The notes under the pieces are model-generated. The model saw nothing but the letters and a program-made list of their open reading frames with translations, was not told the origin of the DNA and did not search any database. From Lysobacteraceae bacterium (GTDB lineage Bacteria > Pseudomonadota > Gammaproteobacteria > Nitrococcales > AK92), in NCBI GenBank assembly GCA_012523465.1, contig JAAYIK010000016.1, positions 151,660 to 215,659 of the forward strand: a DNA stretch of 64,000 bases. Direction: 5' to 3'. The first letter of the stretch is position 1; every line of letters begins with the position of its first letter. Of this stretch, positions 1 through 8,871 are shown in pieces. Both the position numbers and the translations under genes were made by a program.

Positions 1-4
1 CGGC

Positions 5-307
5 TCATCGCCGCCCAGAGAAGCCGGCCGGCACCTTGCCGCGGATCCAGTAGGCGAAGGCGATGACCTCGGCCACTATCCGATACAGCTCTTCCGGGAT
101 TTCGCTGTCCAGCGGCAGCTGCGCCAGCACCTCGACCAGCTCCTGATCGCTGCGGATGGGCACGCCGTGCTCGGCCGCGGCCTTGAGGATGGCAGTGGCG
201 GTCTCACCCGCCCCCTTGGCGGTTACCCGGGGCGCGCCCTCGCCGCTGTACTCCAGCGCCACGGCGAGCTGACGGCGACGCCGGGTGGCGGGATCAGGCT
301 CTTTCAT
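5..307 (-). CDS. FlhB-like C-terminal domain protein (FlhX type)
   Basis: A 100-residue protein resembling only the cytoplasmic C-terminal domain of the flagellar export switch FlhB (EscU/YscU/HrcU family). The segment AVALEY (about residues 15-20) matches the strand that follows the FlhB autocleavage site, but the NPTH cleavage motif is replaced by RRRQL, so it starts at the post-cleavage half. There are no membrane segments. Free-standing FlhB-C paralogues are known downstream of fliK and can partly substitute for the cleaved FlhB tail in substrate switching. The start overlaps the end of the fliK-like gene by 14 nt, so the two are probably translationally coupled. The family is well supported; the exact role is inferred. 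Confidence 0.8.
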   Translation of the reverse strand: MKEPDPATRRRRQLAVALEYSGEGAPRVTAKGAGETATAILKAAAEHGVPIRSDQELVEVLAQLPLDSEIPEELYRIVAEVIAFAYWIRGKVPAGFSGRR

Positions 308-1367
308 CGATCAACCCCTGCATTTGCAGCACCGGCAGCTCGTCCACCGCCGGCGGCTCAGCCTCGAAACAATGCAGCTCCCTGACTTCCAGTCCGAGGG
401 CCTGCAGCCGCTCGACCAGCTGCGGCAGCGCCGCCTGCAGCCTGGCCGCGGTGGCGGCCCGCTCGGCCCACCAGTACACGCTGACCCCGCTGCCGCACCA
501 GTGCAGCGCCGCGCCCATGGCATCCTCAGCGAAGTTAAAGCGCAGCCGCACCAGCAACCCGCCGCTACCGACCGTCTCGGCTTCCGCTTCGCCCTGGCGT
601 TCCCTCTGGATGCGCAGCTGCAGCGACTCTGGCCCGGCCTGCCCCTGCAGCGGCAGCTCGAACAGCAAATCCAGGTCCTGGCTGCTGGCGGCATGCAACT
701 GCAGCGTCTCCAGCCGCGCCAGCAGACGCCCCGCGCCCTCGGCGAGACGGGACAGCTGGCCGCGACTGGTCGCCGTCTCCTCGGCGGCCACCTTGCCGCC
801 TGCTGGCGCGGTCTGCAGCTGCGCCAGCAGGCGCAGCAGCTGGGCCTTGAAATCCTGCTCGGGCCGCTCCTGCGGCTGCCCAAGCAGACGCGCCTCCAAA
901 AACAGCCCGGAATCGCGCAGCGCTGCCGCCAGCTCCCGCGGGTCGGCAAGCTGCTCCGGGCGCCGCACCTGCGCGGCGACAGCGGCCAGCAGAGCGCGCA
1001 GCGGGGGCGGCGCAGTTGCCGCCAGATCGAGCAGCTGGGACAGCCCTGCGGCGAGGTTGGTCCGGCTGCCGTCGCTGCCGAGCAGCGCGCGCAGGCCGGC
1101 CTGCAGCGGCTGTTCCGGCCGTCGGGTCGACAGGATTTGCAGCACCGTCACCGGCTGCAGCTGGGCGACGCGCAGCTGCAGCTGATCGCCTGCTCGCAGC
1201 GGTACCCGGCTGCGTGGGCTGAGCAGATGACCGCTGGCGAGCTCGAGCAGCAACCGGCCTTCGCTGCTGCGACGAACCACGGCCTGCAGCTCGGCCCCCA
1301 ACCGCAGCGGCGGCAGGCTCCGATCCGGAGCCAGCGTCAGGGAGGGCTGGAGCGGCCCGATCCGCAT
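294..1367 (-). CDS. fliK: FliK-like flagellar hook-length control protein
   Basis: About 357 residues, Leu/Gln/Ala/Arg-rich over most of the length, with a C-terminal region (about 240-350) matching the FliK hook-length control domain: a strand with FELPLQG, then LRFNF and VYWWAERAAT. FliK measures hook length and switches the type III export apparatus from hook to filament substrates through FlhB. The ATG at 1367 is chosen because it lies 5 nt after the stop of the upstream gene; the open frame continues to 1511 but would overlap that gene heavily. The overlap with the FlhB-like gene downstream supports the assignment. Low-complexity composition makes the N-terminal two thirds hard to classify. 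Confidence 0.75.
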   Translation of the reverse strand: MRIGPLQPSLTLAPDRSLPPLRLGAELQAVVRRSSEGRLLLELASGHLLSPRSRVPLRAGDQLQLRVAQLQPVTVLQILSTRRPEQPLQAGLRALLGSDGSRTNLAAGLSQLLDLAATAPPPLRALLAAVAAQVRRPEQLADPRELAAALRDSGLFLEARLLGQPQERPEQDFKAQLLRLLAQLQTAPAGGKVAAEETATSRGQLSRLAEGAGRLLARLETLQLHAASSQDLDLLFELPLQGQAGPESLQLRIQRERQGEAEAETVGSGGLLVRLRFNFAEDAMGAALHWCGSGVSVYWWAERAATAARLQAALPQLVERLQALGLEVRELHCFEAEPPAVDELPVLQMQGLIDERA

Positions 1368-1372
1368 GCGCT

Positions 1373-2818
1373 TCAGTCCCTGGCGATCTGCTGCAGCTCG
1401 CCGAAACTGCGCACCCAGGCGCCAGCTTCGCGCAGTTCCGCCGGCAGTCGCTGCAGCGCCGCCCGGCCAGCCGCGCGGCTGGGATAGTCTCCCAGCACCA
1501 CCACATGCCAATCGCGCTGATTCAGCTCGACGGTCAACAGCGCCGCGCGATCGACCAGGCCGTGCTCGCGGATGTAGCGGGACAGCGCCGCCCGGTCGCT
1601 GGCGCCGATCAGCTGGATGGTGAAGCGATCGGGATTTTGGCGCCGCAGCCAGGCATTGCCGCGCAGCGGCGTCTCCGCCGAACCCGCCGACGCCGGTGGC
1701 GGAGCCGGCGCAGCGGCGACCACCGACGCCGGCGGCTCGCTCGCCGATGCGGCCGGCGCTTCCGGCTGCGGCTCCTGGACTTCCGGTTCGGTCGCGAGCC
1801 CCTCCGCGGCAGCGGCGACCACCTCCGGCTCGTCGTTCCAGGGCTGCGGCTCTTGCGGCACCGCCTGCTCCTGCGGGACCGGCGCGGCAGCCTGATCGGC
1901 TGCGGGCGCAACCGGAGCGGGCCGCTGCGGCGGCGGCAGCGCGAGCCTGGTGGTGGTTTCACCGCGCTGTACGATGGCGGCGGGCGACCTGGTCGCCTGT
2001 CGCTCGGCGTACTGCAAGGCAGCCACCAGGACGATGGCCAGGACGGTCAAGATGACGCTGACAACCAGCGCGGCACGCCGCCCGCCGGCCGGCAGCCCCA
2101 GGCGCGGCAGCTTCAGTTGCGGCAGCGACCAGCGGCGGCCGCCTCCGCTCAACAACAGCTCCAGCTCCCGCTCAATGCGGGCGGGCACGCCGCGGGAGCG
2201 CTCGTGAATGGCCCGCAGCTTGCGTTCGGCGAGCAGGATTTCGGCCCCCGACAGCCGCAGGTCTAGATATTCCAAGGTCTGATCGGCGGTGAAGGGCTGC
2301 AGCTTCAGCTCGTAGAGCTGGTCCGGCGACAGGTCTCCCAGCGCTTCCAGTCGCTGCTTGAAGCCCGGCTCGGCGCTCAGCAGCAAGCCGAAGCCGTCGC
2401 CTTCCTGCCGCGCCTGCTTCCATGCTGCCAGCAGCGCCGCCAGCGTCTCGTCCTGCAGCCTGGCCGCATCGTCGATCAGCAGCGCCGTCTGCACTTCCTG
2501 GCTGTCGGCCACCCGCAGCCGCTGCGGCGATTCTGCCCGTACCTCCTCCAGGATGGCCAGCAGCACTCCGGCATCCAGGCCGGCGCTGGCCGCGACGCGG
2601 CGCATCCGCAGGCCGTTCGAGTGCCAGGCCAAGCTCTGCAGCAGCGCGGTCTTGCCTATCCCCGCCATGCCGCTGACCAGAACCACCTGCTCCCCCACCT
2701 GCAGCAGCTGCAGGGCAATGTTGCGCTGGATCTGGCGAACTTTGGGCAAGGGCAGATCGCGGCCGGGTGGCGTCGCGCCGACATCCAGGATCACGTCATC
2801 GTCGAATCGAGCCGTCAT
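1373..2818 (-). CDS. DamX-like AAA ATPase with C-terminal SPOR domain
   Basis: 481 residues from the ATG at 2818. An N-terminal P-loop ATPase domain shows Walker A GMAGIGKT (about residues 50-57) and Walker B ALLIDDA (about 112-118). A single membrane segment lies near 249-268, followed by a Pro/Ala/Glu-rich periplasmic linker and a C-terminal SPOR domain (about the last 80 residues), which binds denuded peptidoglycan. This architecture is that of DamX/MshM-like proteins acting at division sites or in surface-structure assembly. An upstream extension to 2899 is possible but lacks recognisable N-terminal sequence. It sits directly upstream of fliK with a 5-nt gap, probably in one transcript. 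Confidence 0.8.
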   Translation of the reverse strand: MTARFDDDVILDVGATPPGRDLPLPKVRQIQRNIALQLLQVGEQVVLVSGMAGIGKTALLQSLAWHSNGLRMRRVAASAGLDAGVLLAILEEVRAESPQRLRVADSQEVQTALLIDDAARLQDETLAALLAAWKQARQEGDGFGLLLSAEPGFKQRLEALGDLSPDQLYELKLQPFTADQTLEYLDLRLSGAEILLAERKLRAIHERSRGVPARIERELELLLSGGGRRWSLPQLKLPRLGLPAGGRRAALVVSVILTVLAIVLVAALQYAERQATRSPAAIVQRGETTTRLALPPPQRPAPVAPAADQAAAPVPQEQAVPQEPQPWNDEPEVVAAAAEGLATEPEVQEPQPEAPAASASEPPASVVAAAPAPPPASAGSAETPLRGNAWLRRQNPDRFTIQLIGASDRAALSRYIREHGLVDRAALLTVELNQRDWHVVVLGDYPSRAAGRAALQRLPAELREAGAWVRSFGELQQIARD

Positions 2819-2886
2819 CGTCACGCTCTTTATCGGCTGTTTCTCGGCCCGGCTATGGTAGCAAACACCCACGCCCATCCGTTTCC

Positions 2887-2915
2887 TTGACAGCCGCATT
2901 TTTGCCCCTTATCAT
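2887..2915 (+). promoter_or_regulatory. Sigma70 promoter of tRNA-Glu
   Basis: A consensus -35 TTGACA (2887-2892), a 17-bp spacer and a -10 TATCAT (2910-2915) lie just upstream of the tRNA. A GC-rich discriminator (GCGCGC) follows the -10, typical of stringently controlled stable-RNA promoters. The predicted transcription start is near 2922. Confidence 0.75.
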
Positions 2916-2941
2916 GCGCGCAGCTTCTGACGGGAGCCAAC

Positions 2942-3017
2942 GTCCCCATCGTCTAGAGGCCTAGGACACCGCCCTTTCACGGCGGCGACCGGGGTTCGAA
3001 TCCCCGTGGGGACGCCA
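2942..3017 (+). tRNA. tRNA-Glu(TTC)
   Basis: 76-nt cloverleaf with acceptor stem GTCCCC/GGGGAC, anticodon stem CCGCC/GGCGG with loop CTTTCAC (anticodon TTC at 2976-2978), a T-arm containing GGTTCGAAT and an encoded 3' CCA. It reads the Glu codons GAA and GAG. It has its own promoter upstream and a strong terminator immediately downstream, so it is a single-gene transcription unit. Confidence 0.97.
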
Positions 3018-3025
3018 ATCAAAAC

Positions 3026-3060
3026 AAGGGCTTGGCCGCAAGGCCAAGCCCTTTCTCTTT
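3026..3060 (+). terminator. Rho-independent terminator of tRNA-Glu
   Basis: A perfect 12-bp stem (AAGGGCTTGGCC at 3026-3037 and its complement at 3042-3053) closes a GCAA tetraloop and is followed by TCTCTTT. Confidence 0.9.
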
Positions 3061-3162
3061 GTCCACCGAGTCCTCGGACCCTTCCGCGCCCGGCACGTCT
3101 TGCGCCTGTGCTACTTTTAGCTTTTGTGCCCTGGCCGCCGCCACGTTTTTCCGAGGCTTTGC

Positions 3163-4308
3163 GTGTCGCGCTCCGATTTTCTCGTCATCCTTTTCAGCAC
3201 CATCCTGAGCTTTACCGTGCTGTACGCGCCGCAGCCGCTGCTGCCACTGCTGGCCGCAGAGCTCGGCGTGGGACGCCCGGCGGCTTCCCTGCTGATCACG
3301 GTCACGCTGCTTCCGCTTAGCATCGCACCAGTGGCCTACGGCTTCATGCTGGAGTCGGTCTCGGCCAAGCGGATGCTGATCGGAGCCTCGCTGCTGCTGG
3401 CGCTGACCTCGCTGGCGCTGGCCCTGGGCCCCGACTATGGCGGATTTCTGCTGCTCCGGCTGCTGCAGGGCCTGCTTCTTCCCGCCATGCTGACGGCGTT
3501 GATGACCTATATCTCGGCCAGGGCCGAGCCGGCCAGACTGGGCCAGGCCATGGCGGTCTATGTCGCCAGCACAGTGCTGGGCGGCTTCAGCGGCCGCGCC
3601 TTCGCCGGCCTGGTGGCGGAATGGGCCGGCTGGCGCACCGCCTTCTTGCTGATCGGCCTGCTGCTGCTGGCTGCAGCCTTGCTGCTGCTGCGCCTGCGCG
3701 CCGACCCGGCCAGCCGGTTCACGCGCGTCCCTGCCGGCGCCATCGGCGACGTGCTGCGCACCGCCGGGCTGGGCCGCAGCTACCTGGTGATCTTTTGCGC
3801 TTTCTTCGTCTTCGCCTCGCTGCTCAACTTCCTGCCGTTCCGGCTGATCGAGCTGGATCCGGGCCTGGGGCCGAGCGCGATCGCGCTGATGTACACCGGC
3901 TATCTCATGGGCATAGCGGTATCGCTGGCCGCCGAGCGGATCGCCACCCTGCTCGGCAGCCGCAAGCAGGCAGTCGTCCTGGGACTGGGCTTGCAGCTTG
4001 CCGCCACCGTGCTCTTCATGCTGCCGGCGGTGGCGTTGCTGTTCGCCAACATGTTCCTGCTGTGCGCCGGCATGTTCCTGGTGCACGGCCTGCTGCCAGG
4101 ACTCATCAACGAGCTGGCGCCGGAACGGCGCGGCATCGTCAACGGCTTGTACGTGGGCGCCTACTACGCCGGCGGCAGCGTCGGCTCGTTCGCCCCTGGA
4201 TTGCTGCTGGCTGCAGGCGGTTGGCAGACATTCATCCTGGGCCTGGCGACGGTGGCCACGCTGGCGTTGCTGACGGCCGCAACCGCACCCCGCCGCTCGG
4301 CCGGCTGA
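3163..4308 (+). CDS. MFS transporter (drug/sugar efflux type)
   Basis: 381 residues from a GTG at 3163; the frame is open from a TTG at 3124 but the added residues are not membrane-like. About 12 hydrophobic segments and a central loop after TM6 (RADPASR region) mark a major facilitator superfamily permease, closest in feel to the YnfM/arabinose-efflux-type exporters. The substrate cannot be told from sequence. It lies alone after the tRNA-Glu terminator and converges with the truncated GMC oxidoreductase, with only 14 bp between the two stop codons. That spacing suggests a deletion joined these genes. Confidence 0.85.
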   Translation: MSRSDFLVILFSTILSFTVLYAPQPLLPLLAAELGVGRPAASLLITVTLLPLSIAPVAYGFMLESVSAKRMLIGASLLLALTSLALALGPDYGGFLLLRLLQGLLLPAMLTALMTYISARAEPARLGQAMAVYVASTVLGGFSGRAFAGLVAEWAGWRTAFLLIGLLLLAAALLLLRLRADPASRFTRVPAGAIGDVLRTAGLGRSYLVIFCAFFVFASLLNFLPFRLIELDPGLGPSAIALMYTGYLMGIAVSLAAERIATLLGSRKQAVVLGLGLQLAATVLFMLPAVALLFANMFLLCAGMFLVHGLLPGLINELAPERRGIVNGLYVGAYYAGGSVGSFAPGLLLAAGGWQTFILGLATVATLALLTAATAPRRSAG

Positions 4309-4322
4309 GCCGCCGTGCGCCT

Positions 4323-5651
4323 TCAGGCTACTGCTGTGGCCGACATGATCCTGGCGGCGCTGGCCGGCGCCTCCATGATTTGGCGCATCAGCTTGTAGCC
4401 ACGCAACAGGGTTTCCAGGTCTTCTTCCTCGCCGAAGTAGTTGGGATCGATCAGCGGTGGAGCCAACGGATCAGGGCCATGCAGCGCGACCCGGCCGCGG
4501 CTCCTGGGCCGCAGCACGCAGACGTGGCAGCTGTAGCCGTGACCGAAATGCAGCTTGCGGCTGTGGTCGTCGACGATGCCGATGACGAAGTGCAGCTGCA
4601 CATCCGGCAGTTCCAGTGCCGGGTCGGTCCGGAGAAAGCCGCCGGCCTCGGCGTAGTTGGTGGTCAGCAGGCCGGTCCGCTGCCGTCGATACTCCCGCCA
4701 GGCCCGCAGCAGCTGCACGGCGCCGCTGGGCGAGAAGCCGAACAGCTCCTTGGATTTGGATCTGTAGCAGGCGACGTAGTCGATGTGATCCTGCAGGTTC
4801 TCGCCCACCCCCGGCAGCTCGTGCACAATTGGAATGCCGTGCCGCTCCAGCTCCCGCCGCGGCCCGACGCCGGACAGCAGCAGCGACTGCAGCGCTCCGG
4901 CGCTCAGCAGGACCTCACGGCGCACCGAGACGATGTGGGTCTTGCCGCCCTGGCGGTATTCCACTCCCACGGCACGGCGGCCCTGGAACAGGATGCGGGT
5001 GGCATTGGCACGGGTCAGCACGGTGAGGTTGCCGCGGCCTCGCACCGGGTTCAGATAGGCCTTGGCCACGCTGCAGCGCTCGCCATTGACCTGGGTGACC
5101 TGATACAGCCCCACCCCTTCCATTTGCGGACCGTTGAAGTCATCGGTGCGGGGAAAGCCAGCCTGCGCCGCGGCTTCCAGGAAGGCCAGGGTCACCGGCT
5201 GGGGCGAGCGCAAGTCGGCCACGTTGAGCGGCCCGCCGACGCCGTGATAGGGCCCAGCGCCGCGCTCGTTGTTCTCGGCCTTGAGGAAATAGGGCAGCAC
5301 CTCCCGGTACGACCAGCCCTCGTTGCCCAGTGCCGCCCAGTGGTCGTAGTCGCTGGGATGGCCCCGGATGTAGATCATGGCGTTGATCGCGCTGCTGCCG
5401 CCCAGGACCTTGCCGCGCGGCTGGTAGCCGCGGCGGCCGTTGAGGCCGAGCTGCGGCTCGGTCTGGAAAGCCCAGTTGTGGTAGCGGCCAGGCAGGGTCA
5501 GAGCGGTGCCAGCCGGGATGTGCAACACCGGGCTGGTATCAGCCTTGCCGGCCTCCAGCAGGCAGACCCTGATGGCCGGGTCGGCCGAGAGCCGGTTGGC
5601 CAACACGCATCCCGCCGAACCGCCGCCCACAATCACGTAGTCGTACAGCAC
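4323..5651 (-). CDS. GMC family oxidoreductase, C-terminally truncated
   Basis: About 442 residues from a GTG at 5651 preceded by AGGAGGAGG; an ATG at 5666 is an alternative. The N-terminus has the FAD-binding Rossmann fold ([11 protein letters not shown]) and the GMC signature region [19 protein letters not shown]. It resembles choline/alkanol dehydrogenases (BetA/AlkJ type), usually about 530-560 residues. The homology stops at a point corresponding to about residue 440, followed by a short tail SATAVA and stop. The family's C-terminal substrate domain with the catalytic His motif (HPVGTCRMG-like) is absent, and the opposite-strand MFS gene begins to read in 14 bp later. It is therefore probably inactive. 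It lies just downstream of an aldehyde dehydrogenase, a logical partner for alcohol oxidation. Confidence 0.8.
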   Translation of the reverse strand: MLYDYVIVGGGSAGCVLANRLSADPAIRVCLLEAGKADTSPVLHIPAGTALTLPGRYHNWAFQTEPQLGLNGRRGYQPRGKVLGGSSAINAMIYIRGHPSDYDHWAALGNEGWSYREVLPYFLKAENNERGAGPYHGVGGPLNVADLRSPQPVTLAFLEAAAQAGFPRTDDFNGPQMEGVGLYQVTQVNGERCSVAKAYLNPVRGRGNLTVLTRANATRILFQGRRAVGVEYRQGGKTHIVSVRREVLLSAGALQSLLLSGVGPRRELERHGIPIVHELPGVGENLQDHIDYVACYRSKSKELFGFSPSGAVQLLRAWREYRRQRTGLLTTNYAEAGGFLRTDPALELPDVQLHFVIGIVDDHSRKLHFGHGYSCHVCVLRPRSRGRVALHGPDPLAPPLIDPNYFGEEEDLETLLRGYKLMRQIMEAPASAARIMSATAVA

Positions 5652-5701
5652 AGGCCTCCTCCTCATTGTTGTCGTTATCGACCGGGACCTGCCGCGCGGC
5701 C

Positions 5702-7061
5702 CTACGCCAGGAACCGCGACACCAGTCTGATCAGCGCCCTCGCCCTGGCGGTATAGGGCGGGAACAGCAGATGCGTGCTGCTGTAGCGGTCGACCAGCAC
5801 GGCCCGCTCGTGCGAGAAGGCCCTGAAGCCGAAAACGCCGTGCGCATTGCCCAGGCCGCTGTGGTTGACGCCGCCGAACGGCAGGTTGCCGTGAAGAAAA
5901 TGCACCAGGCTGTGATTGACGCAGCTGCCGCCCGCTGAGGTATTGCCGAGCACCTGCTCCGCCACCGCCCTGTCCTCGGCATAGACGTACAGCGCCAGCG
6001 GCTTGGGCCGGCCGTTGACGTCGACCAGCACGGTGGGGGCGATGAAGCACTCCTCGGCCACCAGCTCGCCCCCCCGTCACGAGCCGGGCGCCCCGCTGCA
6101 GCGCATCCTCCAGCAGGCCGCGCAGGCGCTCGAAATGACGGGCGTTGACGATGCGGCAATAATCCGGCGAGCTGCGCTGGGCCGCCGCATCGGCCCCGTA
6201 AACCCGGCGGATGCGCGCCTTGAGCTTGTCGAGAAACTCCGCGCGCACGCTTGCGTGCACGTAAACATGGTCCGGCGCAATGCAGGTCTGGCCGTTGTTG
6301 GCAAACTTGCTCCAGACCAGGTTGCGCACGGTCTTGTCGAGGTTGGCGCTGGCATCGACGATGGCCGGCGACTTGCCACCCAGCTCCAGGGTCACCGACG
6401 CCAGGTGCCGGGCCGCCGCTTCCATCACAACTTTGCCCACCGCCGGGCTGCCGGTGAAGAAAATGTGGTTGAACGGCAGGGACAGCAGCGCGCTCGCCAC
6501 CTCGACGCCGCCTTCGAAGACCGCCACCTCCTCGGGCGGGAACGTCTCCTCGACGATCTCGCGGATCAGGCGGGAGCAGTGCGGGGTCAGCTCGGACGGC
6601 TTGAGGATGACCGTATTGCCGGCCGCAATGGCCGACACCAGCGGCCCGAAGCTGAGGTTGAAGGGGTAATTCCAGGACGAGATGATGAGGCAGACGCCCT
6701 TGGGCTCGTAGCGAATTTCCGCCCGGGTGCCCAGCATGGCCAGGGTGGGTCGGACCCACTTGGGCTTCATCCAGCGCCTGAGGTGGCGCCGCACGTGGGT
6801 GATCTCGTGCAGCACGGGAAAGATCTCGCTCAGCTCCACTTCCTCCGGCGGCTTGCGGAAGTCGGCGGCGGCCGCCCGCTGGATCTGCTCCCGGCGCGCG
6901 AGCAGGGCCTTGCGCAACCGCTCCAGCCTGGCCAGCCGCTCCGCGGCGCTGGCATGCCGCAGCCTGGGGGCGAAGGCCTGCTGGCGGGCGAAAACGGCCC
7001 GAATCTCATCGTGCGCCGGCTCGACCTGAGCGAGCACGGTGTTGGCGGCATCGGCGGTCAT
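5702..7061 (-). pseudogene. Aldehyde dehydrogenase, frameshifted in G7 tract
   Basis: An NAD-dependent aldehyde dehydrogenase of the coniferyl/fatty-aldehyde group, ATG at 7061 with AGGAG upstream. The first part shows the cofactor pocket FTGSPAVGK, the general-base segment LELGGKSP and the nucleophile segment NNGQTCIAP. At a run of seven C on the plus strand (6069-6075, G7 in the coding strand) the frame is lost: as written it reads [10 protein letters not shown]. Removing one G gives [16 protein letters not shown] and continues cleanly to the stop at 5702, for a normal product of about 452 residues. As written, the shifted frame runs on into the GMC gene, creating an artificial fused reading frame. 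It may be a real pseudogene, a slippage-variable locus or a sequencing error. Confidence 0.85.
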
Positions 7062-7227
7062 GGCTGCTCCTGTTCCTGCATCGTTGACGCCACGCAAAGC
7101 CCGCGACACGGGTCTGGCTACCAGCAAGCATAGCCGGCTGACCGAAAGACCGATACCGCCCGCGGCCGCGGGAAAGCCCAATACTGGTCAAGGGATATTC
7201 GCTGCCTCAGGCCGGCGCCTGCTGCAA

Positions 7228-8811
7228 TCACGCCGGCGCCGGCTCGGCGCCCAAGTCGACCGGGGTCTGCGGGAAGTCCGGCCGCTGCCGGGCGGCCTGC
7301 TCCAGCACCTGCATCACGGCCAGGGCGACGTGCTCCTGCCACGGCCTGGCGATGACCTGCACACCCACCGGCAATCCAGCGCTGCCCCGCTCCACCCGCT
7401 GCGCCAGACGCTGAATCAGATCCCGACCCGGCCCGCGCTCCGACTCCTCGGCGGCGCCCACGCGCGTAAAGGGCACGACCCCGGCGGGATAGCCGAGCAG
7501 GTTATACAAGGCGGCATAGGCGCCGGCGGTCAACAAATCCCGGCTGGCGCCATGCAGCAGTGCCGGCAGCGCGCTAGGCGGGGCGAGGATGATGTCGAAG
7601 GGGCCGCCGGCCGCCTCGTCCAGCGCGGCGGCAAACTCGGCCTGATAGTCCAGCTGCCGCTCGACGTTGCACCAGTAGTGATCCGTGCAAGCCGGCCCCA
7701 CGGCGGCCAGGTTGGTCGCCATGGTCTCCTGGCCGCATAGCCGCAGCAGGGCGCGCAGCAGTCCGTGCAGCGGCAACGGGATGCCGGTGCTCAGCAGCAG
7801 CCGGGCCATCTGCGGCGTCTTGCGGCTGCCGGCCAGCGCCCGCCGCATCCCGGCTAGCCGATCACCCAGTAGGATACGCCCGAACAAGACCAGCGCCTCC
7901 TCGACTGCGGGCGGCGACCAGGGACTCACCCGGGCGCCGGCCTCGCGCAGCACGGCGGCTGCTTGCTCGACGGCGCGCCTGATGGCGGGCGCCGGCGCGA
8001 AGCTGCCATCGTCGGTGTAGTAGGCCACCCGCAGCCGGCGCACGTCGACGGCGCGCCAGTCGCCCAGCCGGGGCTGCTGGGGCGACGCCGGCTCCCGCCC
8101 GCCGTTGGCGATCTCGATCCCCAATGCGACATCGGCGACGTGTCGGGCCAGCACCCCGACCTGGCTGGCGATGGCGCGCTGTCCCAGCGGCACGCTGCAG
8201 CGCCCCAGATCGGGCAGGCGGCCCATGGTCGGCTTCAGCCCCACGATGCCGCAGAAATGCGCTGGAATGCGGACGCTGCCGCCGATGTCCGTCCCCAGCC
8301 CCAGCGGCGAGCCACCGGCGGCGAGGATGGCGCCCTCGCCGCCGCTGCTGCCGCCGCAGCTGCACTCGGGGTTCCAGGGATTGTTGCTGCGGCCGTAGAC
8401 GGGGTTGTCGCTCTCGGTGAAGATCAGACACTGGGCAACGTTGGTCTTGCCCAGCACGATGGCACCAGCCTGCCGCAAACGGGCGACGTGGATGTCGTCG
8501 CCCTCGGCGCGGTGGCCGACGCGGCTGTCAATGCCAAAGGTCGAGGGCGTTCCGGCCAAGTCCAGGCTTTCCTTGACCGTGACCGGCACTCCGGCCAGCG
8601 GCGCCAGCGCCTCGCCCCGCCTGCGCCGGGCATCGATCTCGAGCGCCTCCGCACGCGCCTCCTCGGCCCGGACCAGCGTCATGGCGTTGAGTCGCGGCTG
8701 GACTTCGGCAATGCGCTGCAGATGCGCCTCCACCACCTCTAGCGCGCTCACCTCCCCGGCGGCGATGCGCCGGGCGAGCTCGGTGGCAGAGAGACCGATC
8801 AACGTCGACAT
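7228..8811 (-). CDS. Amidase signature family hydrolase
   Basis: 527 residues from the ATG at 8811 (GGGGGGAT upstream). The Ser-cisSer-Lys triad of amidase-signature enzymes is visible: Lys in PVTVKES (about residue 80), GGSSGGEGA (about 153-161, cis-Ser) and nucleophile Ser in GTDIGGSVR (about 179). The overall sequence resembles fatty-acid amide hydrolase-like bacterial amidases more than GatA; no GatB or GatC is nearby. The substrate is unknown. It lies between the aldehyde dehydrogenase and the Nudix-MBL gene, all on the minus strand, with gaps of 166 and 60 nt. Confidence 0.9.
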   Translation of the reverse strand: MSTLIGLSATELARRIAAGEVSALEVVEAHLQRIAEVQPRLNAMTLVRAEEARAEALEIDARRRRGEALAPLAGVPVTVKESLDLAGTPSTFGIDSRVGHRAEGDDIHVARLRQAGAIVLGKTNVAQCLIFTESDNPVYGRSNNPWNPECSCGGSSGGEGAILAAGGSPLGLGTDIGGSVRIPAHFCGIVGLKPTMGRLPDLGRCSVPLGQRAIASQVGVLARHVADVALGIEIANGGREPASPQQPRLGDWRAVDVRRLRVAYYTDDGSFAPAPAIRRAVEQAAAVLREAGARVSPWSPPAVEEALVLFGRILLGDRLAGMRRALAGSRKTPQMARLLLSTGIPLPLHGLLRALLRLCGQETMATNLAAVGPACTDHYWCNVERQLDYQAEFAAALDEAAGGPFDIILAPPSALPALLHGASRDLLTAGAYAALYNLLGYPAGVVPFTRVGAAEESERGPGRDLIQRLAQRVERGSAGLPVGVQVIARPWQEHVALAVMQVLEQAARQRPDFPQTPVDLGAEPAPA

Positions 8812-8871
8812 GGCATCCCCCCACAATGCGGCGGACCGCTTGGCCCGTCCCGCCGTTGTCGTCCCACAGGT

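Noticed and set aside
3621..5756. A 711-codon plus-strand frame over the MFS and GMC genes
   Set aside because: It covers parts of two real genes on both strands and has no domain; a high-GC artefact.
4323..7181. A single 952-codon frame that looks like an aldehyde dehydrogenase-GMC oxidoreductase fusion enzyme
   Set aside because: The middle part is nonsense sequence. The aldehyde dehydrogenase continues in another frame after a G7 run, and the GMC gene has its own start and ribosome-binding site.
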